Shown: in pieces, positions 43,804 through 52,339 of the stretch | How the letters are laid out: the number at the start of each line of letters is the position of its first letter | Position numbering within the stretch: position 1 is the stretch's first letter | From: Paenarthrobacter aurescens TC1 | Lineage (GTDB): Bacteria > Actinomycetota > Actinomycetes > Actinomycetales > Micrococcaceae | Direction of reading: 5' to 3' | Assembly (NCBI GenBank): GCA_000014925.1 | Contig: CP000474.1 | Location: 248,001 to 312,000 of the forward strand | DNA length: 64,000 nucleotides | Made by a program: the position numbers and the translations under genes | Notes under the pieces: generated by a model | Told to the model about the DNA's origin: nothing | The model's database searches: none | Seen by the model: only the letters and a program-made list of their open reading frames with translations

Positions 43804-44064
43804 ATGACTGCGAATCACGATTCTGAGCGCATCAATCCTGAGGTAGCGAGCCACTTGGTGGAGTCCATGGACATGGCCCCGATGCCCGAGCCCACAACCA
43901 TTGCCGTGGCACTGGGCGCTGACCAGAGCAAACAATGGCCTGACGGTAACGGCAAACGACGCCACCCGAAGGAACGCGACCAAGCCCACGGACGTATGGG
44001 CCAAGGCGCAGCTGTGACGGCGATCCATAGAACCAGCCGCCCGCAGATGCCGCACTCCTCCTAA
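43804..44064 (+). CDS. Small hypothetical protein
   Basis: 86 residues, charged and probably disordered at the C-terminus (GNGKRRHPKERDQAHGRMGQ). GGAAAG lies 5 bases before the ATG. No family recognised. It lies between the lysine-rich microprotein and the end of the convergent ligD gene. Confidence 0.55.
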   Translation: MTANHDSERINPEVASHLVESMDMAPMPEPTTIAVALGADQSKQWPDGNGKRRHPKERDQAHGRMGQGAAVTAIHRTSRPQMPHSS

Positions 44065-44145
44065 CCGCAACTCCCTACGAACCAGCCCAGCTTCGGGACA
44101 AGCCAGCCCTTACTGCACCGTCAGGACGGGCCTCTGGTTTCCAAG

Positions 44146-44213
44146 GTTGGGCTGGTTCATGAGTTGGGCTGGTTCATGAGTTGGGCTGGTTCATGAGTTG
44201 GGCTGGTTCATGA
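44146..44213. repeat. Four tandem 17-base repeats overlapping the ligD stop
   Basis: GTTGGGCTGGTTCATGA occurs four times head to tail at 44146, 44163, 44180 and 44197. The last copy contains the ligD stop codon (TGA on the minus strand, 44208-44210). GAACCAGCCCAG near 44079 is the inverse of GTTGGGCTGGTTC with one change, so transcripts could fold into alternative hairpins here. Confidence 0.9.
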
Positions 44214-46763
44214 GCCGGCCAGCGTTACCTCGCCAGCGGACTTGTCCGGACGCCACCCACGCCACACCGGATGCCTCAGCCTTCCAGGGCCCGTCCATTC
44301 CCCAAATGTCACTTCCGCCACGAGCTCAGGACTCACCCATGTAGCGCCCGCAGCGTCTTCCCGGGGAATGTCCGCGAACGGCGACTCAACAATAGCCAAG
44401 GGCTCCAGTTTCTCCATGATGTCCCTGAGCTGCCAGTCCTTGAAACCGCTGCCCACCCGGCCCACGTAATGCAGCTTGTCGCCGTCCGGGATGCCCAGCA
44501 GCAACGCGCCGAAGGTCCCGGCCCGTGCACCGGCGCCGGGCCGCCAACCGCCCACCACCACTTCCTGGCTCTGTTCCAGTTTGAGCTTGATCCAGGACCT
44601 GCTGCGGCGTCCAATCACGTAACGGCTGTCGGCTTTCTTAGCCATGACTCCTTCCAAGCCAAGCTCGGCGGCACTCGTCATAAGGTCCTCAACGTCGTGG
44701 TCCAGCACCGCGGAAAGGTGAAGGGGACAGCCGACCCGCCAGCGCTCCGCAAATCCGGAAAGCCTCTCCCTGCGCTCGTGGAAAGGCAGCCCGCTAAGGT
44801 CCGTCCCGTCGTCGTACAGAAGATCGAACAGCATGAGCTGCACCGGAACCGTCGCCCGGGCACGTTCGATGTCCGCAGCTTTGACCAAGTTCATCCTCAG
44901 CTGCAGCCGGCCGAAATCAGGCCGCGATCCTTTGCCGAGCGCCACAATTTCGCCATCAGCCACGAAATCGCCGTCGGGCCAGCATGCGCGGTCCGTCAGT
45001 TCGGGATAGGCGGCGGTGAGATCGTTTCCGTTGCGGCTCATGAGCCGGATTCTGCTCTCCGTGCCGGTGATGATCGCCCGGATTCCGTCCCACTTGAGTT
45101 CATACAGCCAATCGTCGCCTCTAAGGTCGGCGGTGGTCCCGGATGTGGCCAGCATGGGAGAGTAGTTCGGCATGGGCTGAGGCTGCGGCTGAGCCGGAGC
45201 GGACTTAGGCGCCGCGGCGTTGGCTGCGGGTTGGGTGCCCCTACGCCCGCCCGGCTGCTCCTTCATGAGATGGATCAGCCAGTTCTGACCCGTATTGATG
45301 AGCGCGAACCGTTTGGTGCCGCCAAGGCCACCACCCGGCTCGCCTGTGAGCGTCGCGATGACTTCCTTGCCGTCGCGCCACTTCTCGCAGGTGTACTCGC
45401 CGCGGTCCCAAATAGTCATGGTCCCGGCCCCGTACTCACCCTTGGGAATGACGCCCGCGAAGTTCGCGTATTCCATGGGGTGGTCCTCGGTGTGAACGGC
45501 AAGGTTGTTGCGGTCGGGGGTTTCCGGGATGCCACGCGGCAGTGCCCAGGAAGCCAGGACGCCATGGTGCTCCAGGCGCAGGTCCAAGTGGTAGCGGCGG
45601 GCGTGGTGCTCCTGGATGACGAAAATGCCGCCGGGCGGTGGAGGATCGCCGGGCTTCGGCTGATCGGAGGAGGAGCCCGCCGATTGCGGGGAGGCAGAAA
45701 CAGCCGACGACGACGGAAACGGCTCCGGGGTTTTGCCCGGATCGCGCATCCCGACGTACTTGGCGAGACGATTCTCTACTGTCACCACACGCTCGCGGGA
45801 ACGGCCGGTGCCTGAACTGCTTCCGGCAGTACCGTCGTCGTCATTCTCATCCTCGCCGTGAGGCGGCAGGTGGCGTTCGGAGATCGGCGCGAAGTGGTCT
45901 TTGCCTGTCTTCACGCGCTTCATCACGGCCACATAGTCGAGGTGTTCCAGCGAAGGAGAGGAGAGCTCCCGCCACGTGCGGGGCGCGGCGACCGTAGGGT
46001 GGGCCTTCCCGCGCAGCGAATACGGGACGATGGTGGTCTTGTTCCCGCTGTTCTGGCTCCAGTCAACCAGCACTTTGCCGTGTCGGAGGGACTTCTTCAT
46101 GTCGCTGACCACCAGCTCGGGGTGGTCCGATTCCAAGGCACGGGCCAGCTCTTTGGCGAAGGCGGACACTTGCTCGGACTTCAGCGTCCCGTCCAGGCCA
46201 GTGTAGAGGTGGATGCCTTTGCTGCCGCTGGTAACAGGGACCGGGTCCATTCCCATGTCCTGCAGGATGGAACGGGCAAGCTTGGCCACTTCAACGCACT
46301 CGGGCAGTCCTGCCCCGGGCCCGGGGTCGAGGTCCAGGACGAAACGGTCGGGGCGGAGCGGCTTCCCTGAAGGATCCACCTGCCACTGCGGTACGTGAAT
46401 TTCCAGCGACGCGATTTGGGCCATCCATGTGAGCGTCGCAAGGTTGTTGACCATGGGATAAACATTGGTGTGGTCCGAATGCTGAATGGCGGCACGGGGA
46501 ATCCATTTGGGTGCCGAGTCCTCAAGGTTCTTTTGGAAGAACACTTGCCCGGGGTTTTCGGCGGTACCCACTCCGTTGACCCAGCGCTTGCGGGTGACGG
46601 GCCGGTTGGCAGCGGCAGGGATCAGGAAAGGCGCCACTGCGGCGTAATACTCCAGCACTTCGGCCTTGGTGGTGCCGGTTTCCGGGTAGATGATTTTGTT
46701 CAGGTTGGTGAGGGTGAGCTCGTGGCCTTCCACGTTCACCCGCTCCTGTTGCTTGCCTGCCAC
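44208..46763 (-). CDS. ligD: Multifunctional NHEJ DNA ligase LigD (polymerase, phosphoesterase, ligase)
   Basis: 851 residues in the mycobacterial order. Residues 1 to about 300 are the primase-like polymerase domain, with catalytic aspartates in RFVLDLDPGPGAG. From about 377 is the 3'-phosphoesterase (IFVIQEHHARRYHLDLRLEH and VIPKGEYGAGTM). From about 530 is the ATP-dependent ligase with the nucleotidyl lysine in LYELKWDGIRAI (about 557). The GTG start has AGGAG 5 bases upstream. It is divergent from ku across 38 bases, so break-end binding and joining are co-encoded. Confidence 0.93.
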   Translation of the reverse strand: MAGKQQERVNVEGHELTLTNLNKIIYPETGTTKAEVLEYYAAVAPFLIPAAANRPVTRKRWVNGVGTAENPGQVFFQKNLEDSAPKWIPRAAIQHSDHTNVYPMVNNLATLTWMAQIASLEIHVPQWQVDPSGKPLRPDRFVLDLDPGPGAGLPECVEVAKLARSILQDMGMDPVPVTSGSKGIHLYTGLDGTLKSEQVSAFAKELARALESDHPELVVSDMKKSLRHGKVLVDWSQNSGNKTTIVPYSLRGKAHPTVAAPRTWRELSSPSLEHLDYVAVMKRVKTGKDHFAPISERHLPPHGEDENDDDGTAGSSSGTGRSRERVVTVENRLAKYVGMRDPGKTPEPFPSSSAVSASPQSAGSSSDQPKPGDPPPPGGIFVIQEHHARRYHLDLRLEHHGVLASWALPRGIPETPDRNNLAVHTEDHPMEYANFAGVIPKGEYGAGTMTIWDRGEYTCEKWRDGKEVIATLTGEPGGGLGGTKRFALINTGQNWLIHLMKEQPGGRRGTQPAANAAAPKSAPAQPQPQPMPNYSPMLATSGTTADLRGDDWLYELKWDGIRAIITGTESRIRLMSRNGNDLTAAYPELTDRACWPDGDFVADGEIVALGKGSRPDFGRLQLRMNLVKAADIERARATVPVQLMLFDLLYDDGTDLSGLPFHERRERLSGFAERWRVGCPLHLSAVLDHDVEDLMTSAAELGLEGVMAKKADSRYVIGRRSRSWIKLKLEQSQEVVVGGWRPGAGARAGTFGALLLGIPDGDKLHYVGRVGSGFKDWQLRDIMEKLEPLAIVESPFADIPREDAAGATWVSPELVAEVTFGEWTGPGRLRHPVWRGWRPDKSAGEVTLAGS

Positions 46764-46801
46764 CTCTTCTCCTCCGCTGTGTTGTGCTGTTGACTGGGTG
46801 C

Positions 46802-47668
46802 ATGAGGGCCATATGGAAGGGATCTATCGCGTTCGGTCTGGTCAACGTACCAGTGAAGCTCTACAGTGCCACGGAGGATCACGATATTGGCCTGCACCAA
46901 GTCCACAATAAGGACGGCGGGCGCATTCGATACCAGCGGAAATGCGAAATTTGCAGCGAAGTTGTGGCGTACGAGGATATTGACAAGGCCTACGAAGAAG
47001 AAGGCCGCACGGTAGTTCTGACGTCCGCCGAATTGAAGTCGTTGCCTGAGGAGAACAGCCGCGAAATTGAGGTGGTGGAGTTTATCCCCGCCGAGCAGCT
47101 GGACCCCATCATGTACGAGCGCAGCTATTTCTTGGAGCCTGACTCCAAATCGCCCAAGGCGTACATGTTGCTCCGGCAGACGCTCGAGGACACGGACAGA
47201 ATCGCCATTGTCCAGTATGCACTGCGGCAGAAGACCCGCTTGGGGGCGCTCAGGGTGCGGGGGGATGTGCTGTTGCTCCAGGCGCTGCTGTGGGGCGATG
47301 AGGTCCGCGAGGCCAAGTTCCCGTCCCTGGAGACCGACATCAAGATCTCGGACAAGGAACTCGAAATGTCCTCCGCCCTGGTGGAATCCATGGCGCACGA
47401 CTTTGATCCCGACGAATACACCGATGACTACCAAGCGCAGCTGAAGACACTTATCGAGGCCAAGCTGGAGAAGGGCGAAGCGCTGGACACCGAGGCAACC
47501 TTCGGCGTGGTGGAAGGTGAAGGCGAGGGCGGCGACGTCATCGACCTCATGGAAGCGCTCAAGCGCAGCCTGGACAAGAAACGCGGCAAGGAAAAAGCGG
47601 ACGACGACGCTGCTGCCGCCAGCAAAACTGCCAGCAAACCAAAGGCGCGGGCCAAGAAAAAGGCGTGA
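46802..47668 (+). CDS. ku: Ku homologue, non-homologous end joining
   Basis: 288 residues. MRAIWKGSIAFGLVNVPVKL is the signature start of bacterial Ku, followed by the beta-barrel core (RIRYQRKCEICSEVV, MYERSYFLEPD, GALRVRGDVLLLQALLW). The last 50 residues are a lysine- and alanine-rich tail that in other Ku proteins aids DNA binding. ATG 46802 is used as the family start; a GTG 18 bases earlier is possible. Confidence 0.92.
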   Translation: MRAIWKGSIAFGLVNVPVKLYSATEDHDIGLHQVHNKDGGRIRYQRKCEICSEVVAYEDIDKAYEEEGRTVVLTSAELKSLPEENSREIEVVEFIPAEQLDPIMYERSYFLEPDSKSPKAYMLLRQTLEDTDRIAIVQYALRQKTRLGALRVRGDVLLLQALLWGDEVREAKFPSLETDIKISDKELEMSSALVESMAHDFDPDEYTDDYQAQLKTLIEAKLEKGEALDTEATFGVVEGEGEGGDVIDLMEALKRSLDKKRGKEKADDDAAAASKTASKPKARAKKKA

Positions 47669-47687
47669 ACCGGCGTCGTAATTCCAC

Positions 47688-47722
47688 AAAGCTGCGGCCG
47701 TCCGGTGGGCGGCCGCAGCTTT
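47688..47722. terminator. Strong bidirectional terminator between ku and the Rho-N-like gene
   Basis: AAAGCTGCGGCCG at 47688-47700 pairs perfectly with CGGCCGCAGCTTT at 47710-47722, loop of nine, with T/A runs on both sides. Confidence 0.85.
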
Positions 47723-47728
47723 TGTTGG

Positions 47729-47995
47729 TTAGTGATTCCGCAGCATGGAGATCAGCTCGGATTTCTTCTTGGCCGAGTAGCCTTTGAGGCCGAGCTCTTT
47801 TGCACGTGACTTCAATTTGTCCACGGTCCAGTTATCGTAATCACCGGACTTTCCTCCCTTGCTGCCTACTTCTTTGCGGCCTTTGGCTGCGGCAGCGTTG
47901 GAGATACGTGCTGCCTTCTCCTTGGAAGCGCCATCATCGCGAAGCTCCTCATAGAGCTTTGGGTCCTTCAAGCTGGAATTCTTCTTTCCCGGCAA
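47729..47995 (-). CDS. Small Rho-N/SAP-like DNA-binding protein
   Basis: 88 residues. The N-terminal half (LKDPKLYEELRDDGASKEKA then ARISNAAAAKG) is the conserved DUF7218-like region, and the C-terminal half, WTVDKLKSRAKELGLKGYSA then KKKSELISML, is a Rho-N/SAP helix-extended-loop-helix that often binds nucleic acids. It sits next to ligD/ku, consistent with a chromatin or stress role. Confidence 0.75.
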   Translation of the reverse strand: MPGKKNSSLKDPKLYEELRDDGASKEKAARISNAAAAKGRKEVGSKGGKSGDYDNWTVDKLKSRAKELGLKGYSAKKKSELISMLRNH

Positions 47996-48046
47996 GATGT
48001 GTTTCCTTTCTCTAATTCCACTAGTCCCTAATTCTCCCTACTTCTA

Positions 48047-48760
48047 CTAGGCACCGGTTTCGTAGTGCGGTTCCGCTACCGGTTTGGACTCGGGCGAACC
48101 ACGTTCACGGAGGTACACGGAGGCTCCCACCAGGACGGCCACAGCAAGGAACTCACTCTGCCAGTTCTGGAAGGATTCAAACCAGAATTGGCTGGAAGCA
48201 ATGTATTCCCAGGTGGAGACCTCGGGCAGGCCATGGCTGAGCTGTTCCTCGTTGTAAGCGGCCGCGCCACCTACCGCGTGCAACGTGAAGGAGGCCAGGA
48301 ACAGGAGGCCCAGCAGGCCGGAGAGCGAGTGCTCATAGACCTTCAGCACCCAGCCGCCGCGCCTCACCGGCCACGGGGTCTTGGGTGACTTCTTGGCATC
48401 GCGGGGATCTTGGTCCTGTGGTGCTTCCTTGTCCACGGGTTTTGACTCCGAGGATCCCCTTTGGAACAGGAAAACGGTAAGGACCACGTACATGGCCATT
48501 TGAAGGAACTCCGATTCCCAGTTTTCAAAGACGGCTTCCCAGAAGCTGCCTGATGTCAAGAAATCCGGGATCCCGGTGGCCGGCTGGCCGTGAGCCTGTT
48601 GTTCCTCGCTGTACGTTGCCGCTCCCGAGATGATCATTCCCCCGAGGAAGACGACGAACAGGCCTGCGTTGACCAACAGCAAGCCGTGGTCCTTGACCCA
48701 ATGGCGCGCGGGCGTCTTGTCCTTGCCGGATGTGTCGGGGTGCTTGACGGGTCTCAGCAT
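48047..48760 (-). CDS. DUF6766 family membrane protein with internal duplication
   Basis: 237 residues, four membrane spans in two repeated halves. Half one has YSEEQQAHGQP, FENWESEFLQMAM and FLFQRGSSESKPV; half two has YNEEQLSHGLP, FQNWQSEFLAVAV and YLRERGSPESKPV. This duplicated form is typical of DUF6766, of unknown function. ATG 48760 starts just after the stop of the DUF6328 gene, so the two form an operon. Confidence 0.8.
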   Translation of the reverse strand: MLRPVKHPDTSGKDKTPARHWVKDHGLLLVNAGLFVVFLGGMIISGAATYSEEQQAHGQPATGIPDFLTSGSFWEAVFENWESEFLQMAMYVVLTVFLFQRGSSESKPVDKEAPQDQDPRDAKKSPKTPWPVRRGGWVLKVYEHSLSGLLGLLFLASFTLHAVGGAAAYNEEQLSHGLPEVSTWEYIASSQFWFESFQNWQSEFLAVAVLVGASVYLRERGSPESKPVAEPHYETGA

Positions 48761-48765
48761 CGGGC

Positions 48766-49293
48766 TCACTCTTCCCTTGCAATGCCGTTGCCGTAGCCGT
48801 CGCCGTTTCGGATGGCGCGGCGGTGCAGCCATAGCGGCGTTCCCACCACCAGGAGCAGCAGCACCAGGATGATGAATCCTGCAGCAACAAGCCCGGCCGT
48901 CCGGCCGGCGGTGAAGTCAAAAACGAGGGTGGCAGAGCCAACGATCAACAAAGCCACACCAGCCAAAGCCCACTTGGTGACCACATCGGCACTCGAAACC
49001 AGGGTGGCCTTGAGCCCCCTGCGGAACAAGCGGCGATGAACGCTGACCGGGAGCACGATGAGGACGGTGGTCAGGGCTGCCACCATCACGTTGACGAGGT
49101 AGAGGCTCCGTTGCCAGTCGTCCAGGAGTTCGAAGCGTTCCTGGAAGGGGAGTGTGAGCAGGAAACCACCGAGGATCTGCACCCCTGTTTGGAGAACCCG
49201 TAACTCCTGGATCAATTCCATCCAGTTCCGGTCCATCCGTTCCTCGGTGGACTCGTTCCTGCCGATCCGGGGAGCCTGCTCCGGCTCTACCAT
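48766..49293 (-). CDS. DUF6328 family membrane protein
   Basis: 175 residues. The segment WMELIQELRVLQTGVQILGG then FLLTLPFQERF is the DUF6328 signature, followed by four hydrophobic helices. Function unknown; the family is common in actinobacteria beside stress genes. The ATG at 49293 has GGAGG 8 bases upstream. First gene of the DUF6328-DUF6766 operon. Confidence 0.82.
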   Translation of the reverse strand: MVEPEQAPRIGRNESTEERMDRNWMELIQELRVLQTGVQILGGFLLTLPFQERFELLDDWQRSLYLVNVMVAALTTVLIVLPVSVHRRLFRRGLKATLVSSADVVTKWALAGVALLIVGSATLVFDFTAGRTAGLVAAGFIILVLLLLVVGTPLWLHRRAIRNGDGYGNGIAREE

Positions 49294-49410
49294 CTGTGCA
49301 CCTCCGTGTGGTTCTGGTGGACGACGACCATACTCCGGACTACGGTCGGAACTATCAGCATTCCTCGATCTTTTGTGTCGGGGCCTCATCGGATACCCAA
49401 GGAGGAAGCA

Positions 49411-49635
49411 ATGAGTCAGGACGAACACCGCGTGGACCCGGAAAGCGAGCCCGGCGGCTACGGCACGCCCACGCCTGAGCAGGAAATGCCCGGTCAGGGT
49501 GATGAGCGCGAGACGCCCGAACGGCCGGCCCAGGGAGAGCCCGAGGCTCCGGGTGACGAGTTCCCCACTCCCCAGGACCCCGACGCGGCACCCCCGCCCT
49601 CGACCACCGGAGAAAGTCCGGACGGGGCTGAATAA
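49411..49635 (+). CDS. Small acidic disordered protein
   Basis: 74 residues, rich in Glu, Pro, Asp and Gly with no hydrophobic core (MSQDEHRVDPESEPGGYG). GGAGGAAGCA sits directly before the ATG, a strong ribosome site. Such hydrophilic proteins are often desiccation or stress related, which is a composition-based guess. Confidence 0.6.
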   Translation: MSQDEHRVDPESEPGGYGTPTPEQEMPGQGDERETPERPAQGEPEAPGDEFPTPQDPDAAPPPSTTGESPDGAE

Positions 49636-49653
49636 GCTCCGAGTACGGCTGAG

Positions 49654-49694
49654 GGCCGCCCCCGGTCTGCAGCTGTGCTGCGGCGGGGGCAGCC
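49654..49694. terminator. Hairpin after the acidic microprotein
   Basis: GGCCGCCCCCG at 49654-49664 pairs with CGGGGGCAGCC at 49684-49694, one mismatch, between convergent small genes. Confidence 0.55.
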
Positions 49695-49724
49695 CTACGT
49701 CGTCTGGAGCAAGCCCCCGTTGCT

Positions 49725-49895
49725 CTATACCGTGTGTCCCCTACGACCCGACATGAAGCTCAGCAGCCAGCCGATGGCCGCGATGACGAGGAGGATGACG
49801 CCTACCCACAGCAGCCAGTTCAGGGCTTGCGAGAAGCCGCCCACTAGAAGGAGAACAATTGCTACTACACCAGCAATGATCAGAAGCGTATTCAT
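49725..49895 (-). CDS. Small membrane protein (LPXTG-free, two helices)
   Basis: 56 residues: MNTLLIIAGVVAIVLLLVGG, then ALNWLLWVGVILLVIAAIGW and a short basic tail. AAGGAA lies about 11 bases before the ATG. Family not recognised; similar short hydrophobic proteins accompany stress genes in Micrococcaceae. Confidence 0.55.
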   Translation of the reverse strand: MNTLLIIAGVVAIVLLLVGGFSQALNWLLWVGVILLVIAAIGWLLSFMSGRRGHTV

Positions 49896-50204
49896 GGTCA
49901 GCACATTCCTTTCTGGGGGAATCTTTGATGAATCGCCGATTCCCAACTATGCATTCCGATTTACTTCGATTTAGTTATGCCGGTACTTGGAGGCGGTCCG
50001 TCGCCTCGAAGTGCCTTTTCAGTTATCACGAAGCGGGCTTCGCTGGGGGGCGAAGTTCGCCAGTCGTGAACAGTAACACTCCTCATTGTACTACTAAGCA
50101 CCCTTATGAAAGGCTTATTGAAGTCGTCACCTGATGATTGGGCAGTTGCCGCAGATATTCAGCGGCACGTTTTTCGCTCACATGAACGTCCACGAGAGGA
50201 ACAC
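49896..50204. promoter_or_regulatory. Intergenic region upstream of dps
   Basis: 309 bases with no credible gene, A/T-richer than its surroundings. It must hold the divergent promoters of the small membrane protein and dps. One short hairpin (CTTCGC at about 50039 pairing with GCGAAG at about 50051) is visible. I could not assign a named operator. Confidence 0.4.
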
Positions 50205-50684
50205 ATGAAAGCGTCACAGCAGCTTGCAGACAACCTTCAGATCGTCCTGACAGACCTGATCGAGCTACAGCTCCAGGGAAAGCAGGCACACTGGAATATC
50301 GTGGGTCCGAACTTCCGCGACCTTCACCTCCAGCTGGACGAGTTGGTCTTGGCGACGCGCCAGTTCGCTGACGACACTGCCGAGCGCATGAGGGCCCTTC
50401 ACGCCTTGCCCGACGGCCGCAGTGCGACCATCGCCAAGGGCACTCGCCTGGAAGAATTCCCGGCTGGCCTGGTCAACACCAAGAACGCCGTCAAGCTTGT
50501 CACTGACCGCGTAGAGCGTGCAGTCCAGACCATGCGCGATGTCCATGACGAAGTGGACGAAGAAGATCCCACGACGGCGGACCTTCTGCATGCATTCATC
50601 GCCCGCCTTGAGCAGCTGGTATGGATGATCAACGCCGAAATCATGAACGCCGGCGCTGCCGTGACGGATCCGGACGAGGCCTAG
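50205..50684 (+). CDS. dps: Dps-family DNA-protection ferritin
   Basis: 159 residues, the usual Dps length. KQAHWNIVGPNFRDLHLQLD then ELVL carries the inter-subunit ferroxidase site (His, His, Asp, Glu). The ATG 50205 follows GAGGAACAC and begins the family alignment; an upstream ATG at 50106 would add an unrelated tail. Dps stores iron safely and coats DNA during stress or stationary phase. Confidence 0.92.
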   Translation: MKASQQLADNLQIVLTDLIELQLQGKQAHWNIVGPNFRDLHLQLDELVLATRQFADDTAERMRALHALPDGRSATIAKGTRLEEFPAGLVNTKNAVKLVTDRVERAVQTMRDVHDEVDEEDPTTADLLHAFIARLEQLVWMINAEIMNAGAAVTDPDEA

Positions 50685-50728
50685 GCAGAACCCCGGACCA
50701 GGCTGATCGCGAACAGGGCGGACAGGCC

Positions 50729-51688
50729 ATGCCCAGGCTGAAGCGCAGTGATCTTTCCAAGCCCGGCATTGTCCGCCGCAAGGTCGGGAAGGGATTCAGT
50801 TACCGCCACCCCGATGGCAGCTTGGTCAGCAAAGAGGATCGCCAGCGCATCAATGCGCTGGCGATCCCGCCTGCATGGACCGATGTGTGGATCAGTCCCT
50901 ACGAACACGGGCACATTCTGGCCACCGGGGTGGACGCCGCAGGGCGCAGTCAGTACATCTACCACCCTGGTTGGCGGGAGCGGAAGGACACCGAGAAGTT
51001 CATCCGTGCGGCCAAGCTGGGCCTGGTCCTGCCAACGGTTCGACGCAACGTGACAGTCCACCTCCAAGACGCCACTGAACCCCGGCAGCAGACCCTTGCG
51101 GCCGCAGTGCGTTTCATGGATCTGGGCGCGCTCCGCGTCGGTTCCGAAATCTACATGAAGCAGAACGGCTCCTACGGTCTCACCACTCTCCGCTGCCGTC
51201 ACGCGCGGGTGGACGGTCCGGACGTCTTCCTGAAATTCCCCGGCAAGAGTGGCCAGCTGTGGGACACTTCCATTCATGATCCCGCCTTGGCGGCCTTCCT
51301 TGAGCCGCTCGTGGGACGGCCAGGCAAGGAGCGACTGCTGGCCTACCAAGCCAACGGCTCATGGGTCTCCGTGGACGCTTCCATGATCAACGAATACCTG
51401 CGCGGAATCGCCGGCGAAGCCTACACATCCAAGGATTTCCGGACGTGGAAGGGGACAGCCGCGGCAGCAATGTACCTCATCAAATCAGGCCACACGGGGA
51501 CTCCCCGCCAAGCGATTGTGCGGGCCATCAAGGAGACCTCGGAGCTGCTGGGCAACACCCCCTCCGTGGCCCGCTCTTCCTACGTAGACCCGCGCATCAT
51601 CGAGGCTTTCCTCTCGGAAGAGCTGAAGGAAGTGAAGCCCACGGAAGCCTCGATTGCTGCCTACTTGAACGGCGAGGCGCCGAGGTAG
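50729..51688 (+). CDS. Poxvirus-type DNA topoisomerase IB
   Basis: 319 residues. Landmarks are GFSYRHPDGSLVSKEDRQRI then NALAIPPAWTDVWI, GRSQYIYHPGWRERKDTEKF, the catalytic Arg/Lys segments (RTWKGTAAAAMYLI) and the nucleophile tyrosine in VARSSYVDPRIIEAF. Bacterial members relax supercoils. It follows dps by 44 bases and is likely cotranscribed, suggesting a shared nucleoid-stress role. Confidence 0.9.
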   Translation: MPRLKRSDLSKPGIVRRKVGKGFSYRHPDGSLVSKEDRQRINALAIPPAWTDVWISPYEHGHILATGVDAAGRSQYIYHPGWRERKDTEKFIRAAKLGLVLPTVRRNVTVHLQDATEPRQQTLAAAVRFMDLGALRVGSEIYMKQNGSYGLTTLRCRHARVDGPDVFLKFPGKSGQLWDTSIHDPALAAFLEPLVGRPGKERLLAYQANGSWVSVDASMINEYLRGIAGEAYTSKDFRTWKGTAAAAMYLIKSGHTGTPRQAIVRAIKETSELLGNTPSVARSSYVDPRIIEAFLSEELKEVKPTEASIAAYLNGEAPR

Positions 51689-51718
51689 ACCATGCGCCTT
51701 AAGGCGGTCCCGGGAATT

Positions 51719-51742
51719 TTATGAGTACACTCGTACTAATAA
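51719..51742. promoter_or_regulatory. Inverted repeat, probable TetR operator
   Basis: TTATGAGTAC and GTACTAATAA (51719-51728 and 51733-51742) are inverted copies with one mismatch around a 4-base centre. It lies 33 bases upstream of the membrane-protein/TetR pair and suits a TetR dimer. Confidence 0.6.
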
Positions 51743-51775
51743 GGATTGACGGGGCATAGCGTCTGGGGGCCGTAA

Positions 51776-52333
51776 ATGATTCTGTTAGCAATCGTGGTGT
51801 GCGAAGTTGCGTTCTGGGTGGCGATTCTTGCCGGGCTTGCGGCGCGGTATTTGTTGCGGCGCCCCCGCCTTGGTGGGGCTCTCCTGATCCTTGCTCCCGT
51901 GATCGATGCTGTCCTGCTTGCCTTGGTGGCCGTCGATCTACTCGGCGGGGGAACTGCCTCATGGCAGCACGGACTGGCAGCGATCTACATTGGCGTCTCC
52001 ATCGCCTATGGCAAACGCATGGTGGCCTGGGCCGATGCTCACTTCCAGCATCGATTCGCCGGCGGACCTGCACCGGAACGGCTCACGGGAGCCCGCTATA
52101 CGGTCAAGTGCTGGCGGGATGTACTTCTTACAGCCCTGGCGGTGGTCATCGCCTCCGCGACCCTGGGCGCGATCATCCTCCTCGTCAATGACGCTGAGCG
52201 AACCTCAGCGCTCTCCGGATTCTTTCGCATTCTGGGAATCATCTTCGCCATCGATTTCCTCTGGGCTGTGAGCTACACGATCTGGCCAAAAAAGGCCGCC
52301 CGTCCCGTGCCCGCCACTACTTCCTCGCACTGA
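51776..52333 (+). CDS. Membrane protein paired with a TetR regulator
   Basis: 185 residues with five hydrophobic segments, from LLAIVVCEVAFWVAILAGLA to FFRILGIIFAIDFLWAVSYT. The middle YIGVSIAYGKRMVAWADAHF resembles the 2TM/integral membrane domain of actinobacterial proteins often encoded next to TetR genes. The TetR gene follows after 6 bases. Function unknown. Confidence 0.75.
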   Translation: MILLAIVVCEVAFWVAILAGLAARYLLRRPRLGGALLILAPVIDAVLLALVAVDLLGGGTASWQHGLAAIYIGVSIAYGKRMVAWADAHFQHRFAGGPAPERLTGARYTVKCWRDVLLTALAVVIASATLGAIILLVNDAERTSALSGFFRILGIIFAIDFLWAVSYTIWPKKAARPVPATTSSH

Positions 52334-52339
52334 AACCCC

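Noticed and set aside
44146..44213. Tandem repeats as a CRISPR array
   Set aside because: The 17-base units are directly contiguous with no spacers, and no cas genes are present.
44271..45815. Long open frame (514 codons) antisense to ligD
   Set aside because: Entirely inside a gene with three identifiable domains; composition is that of a GC-rich shadow frame.
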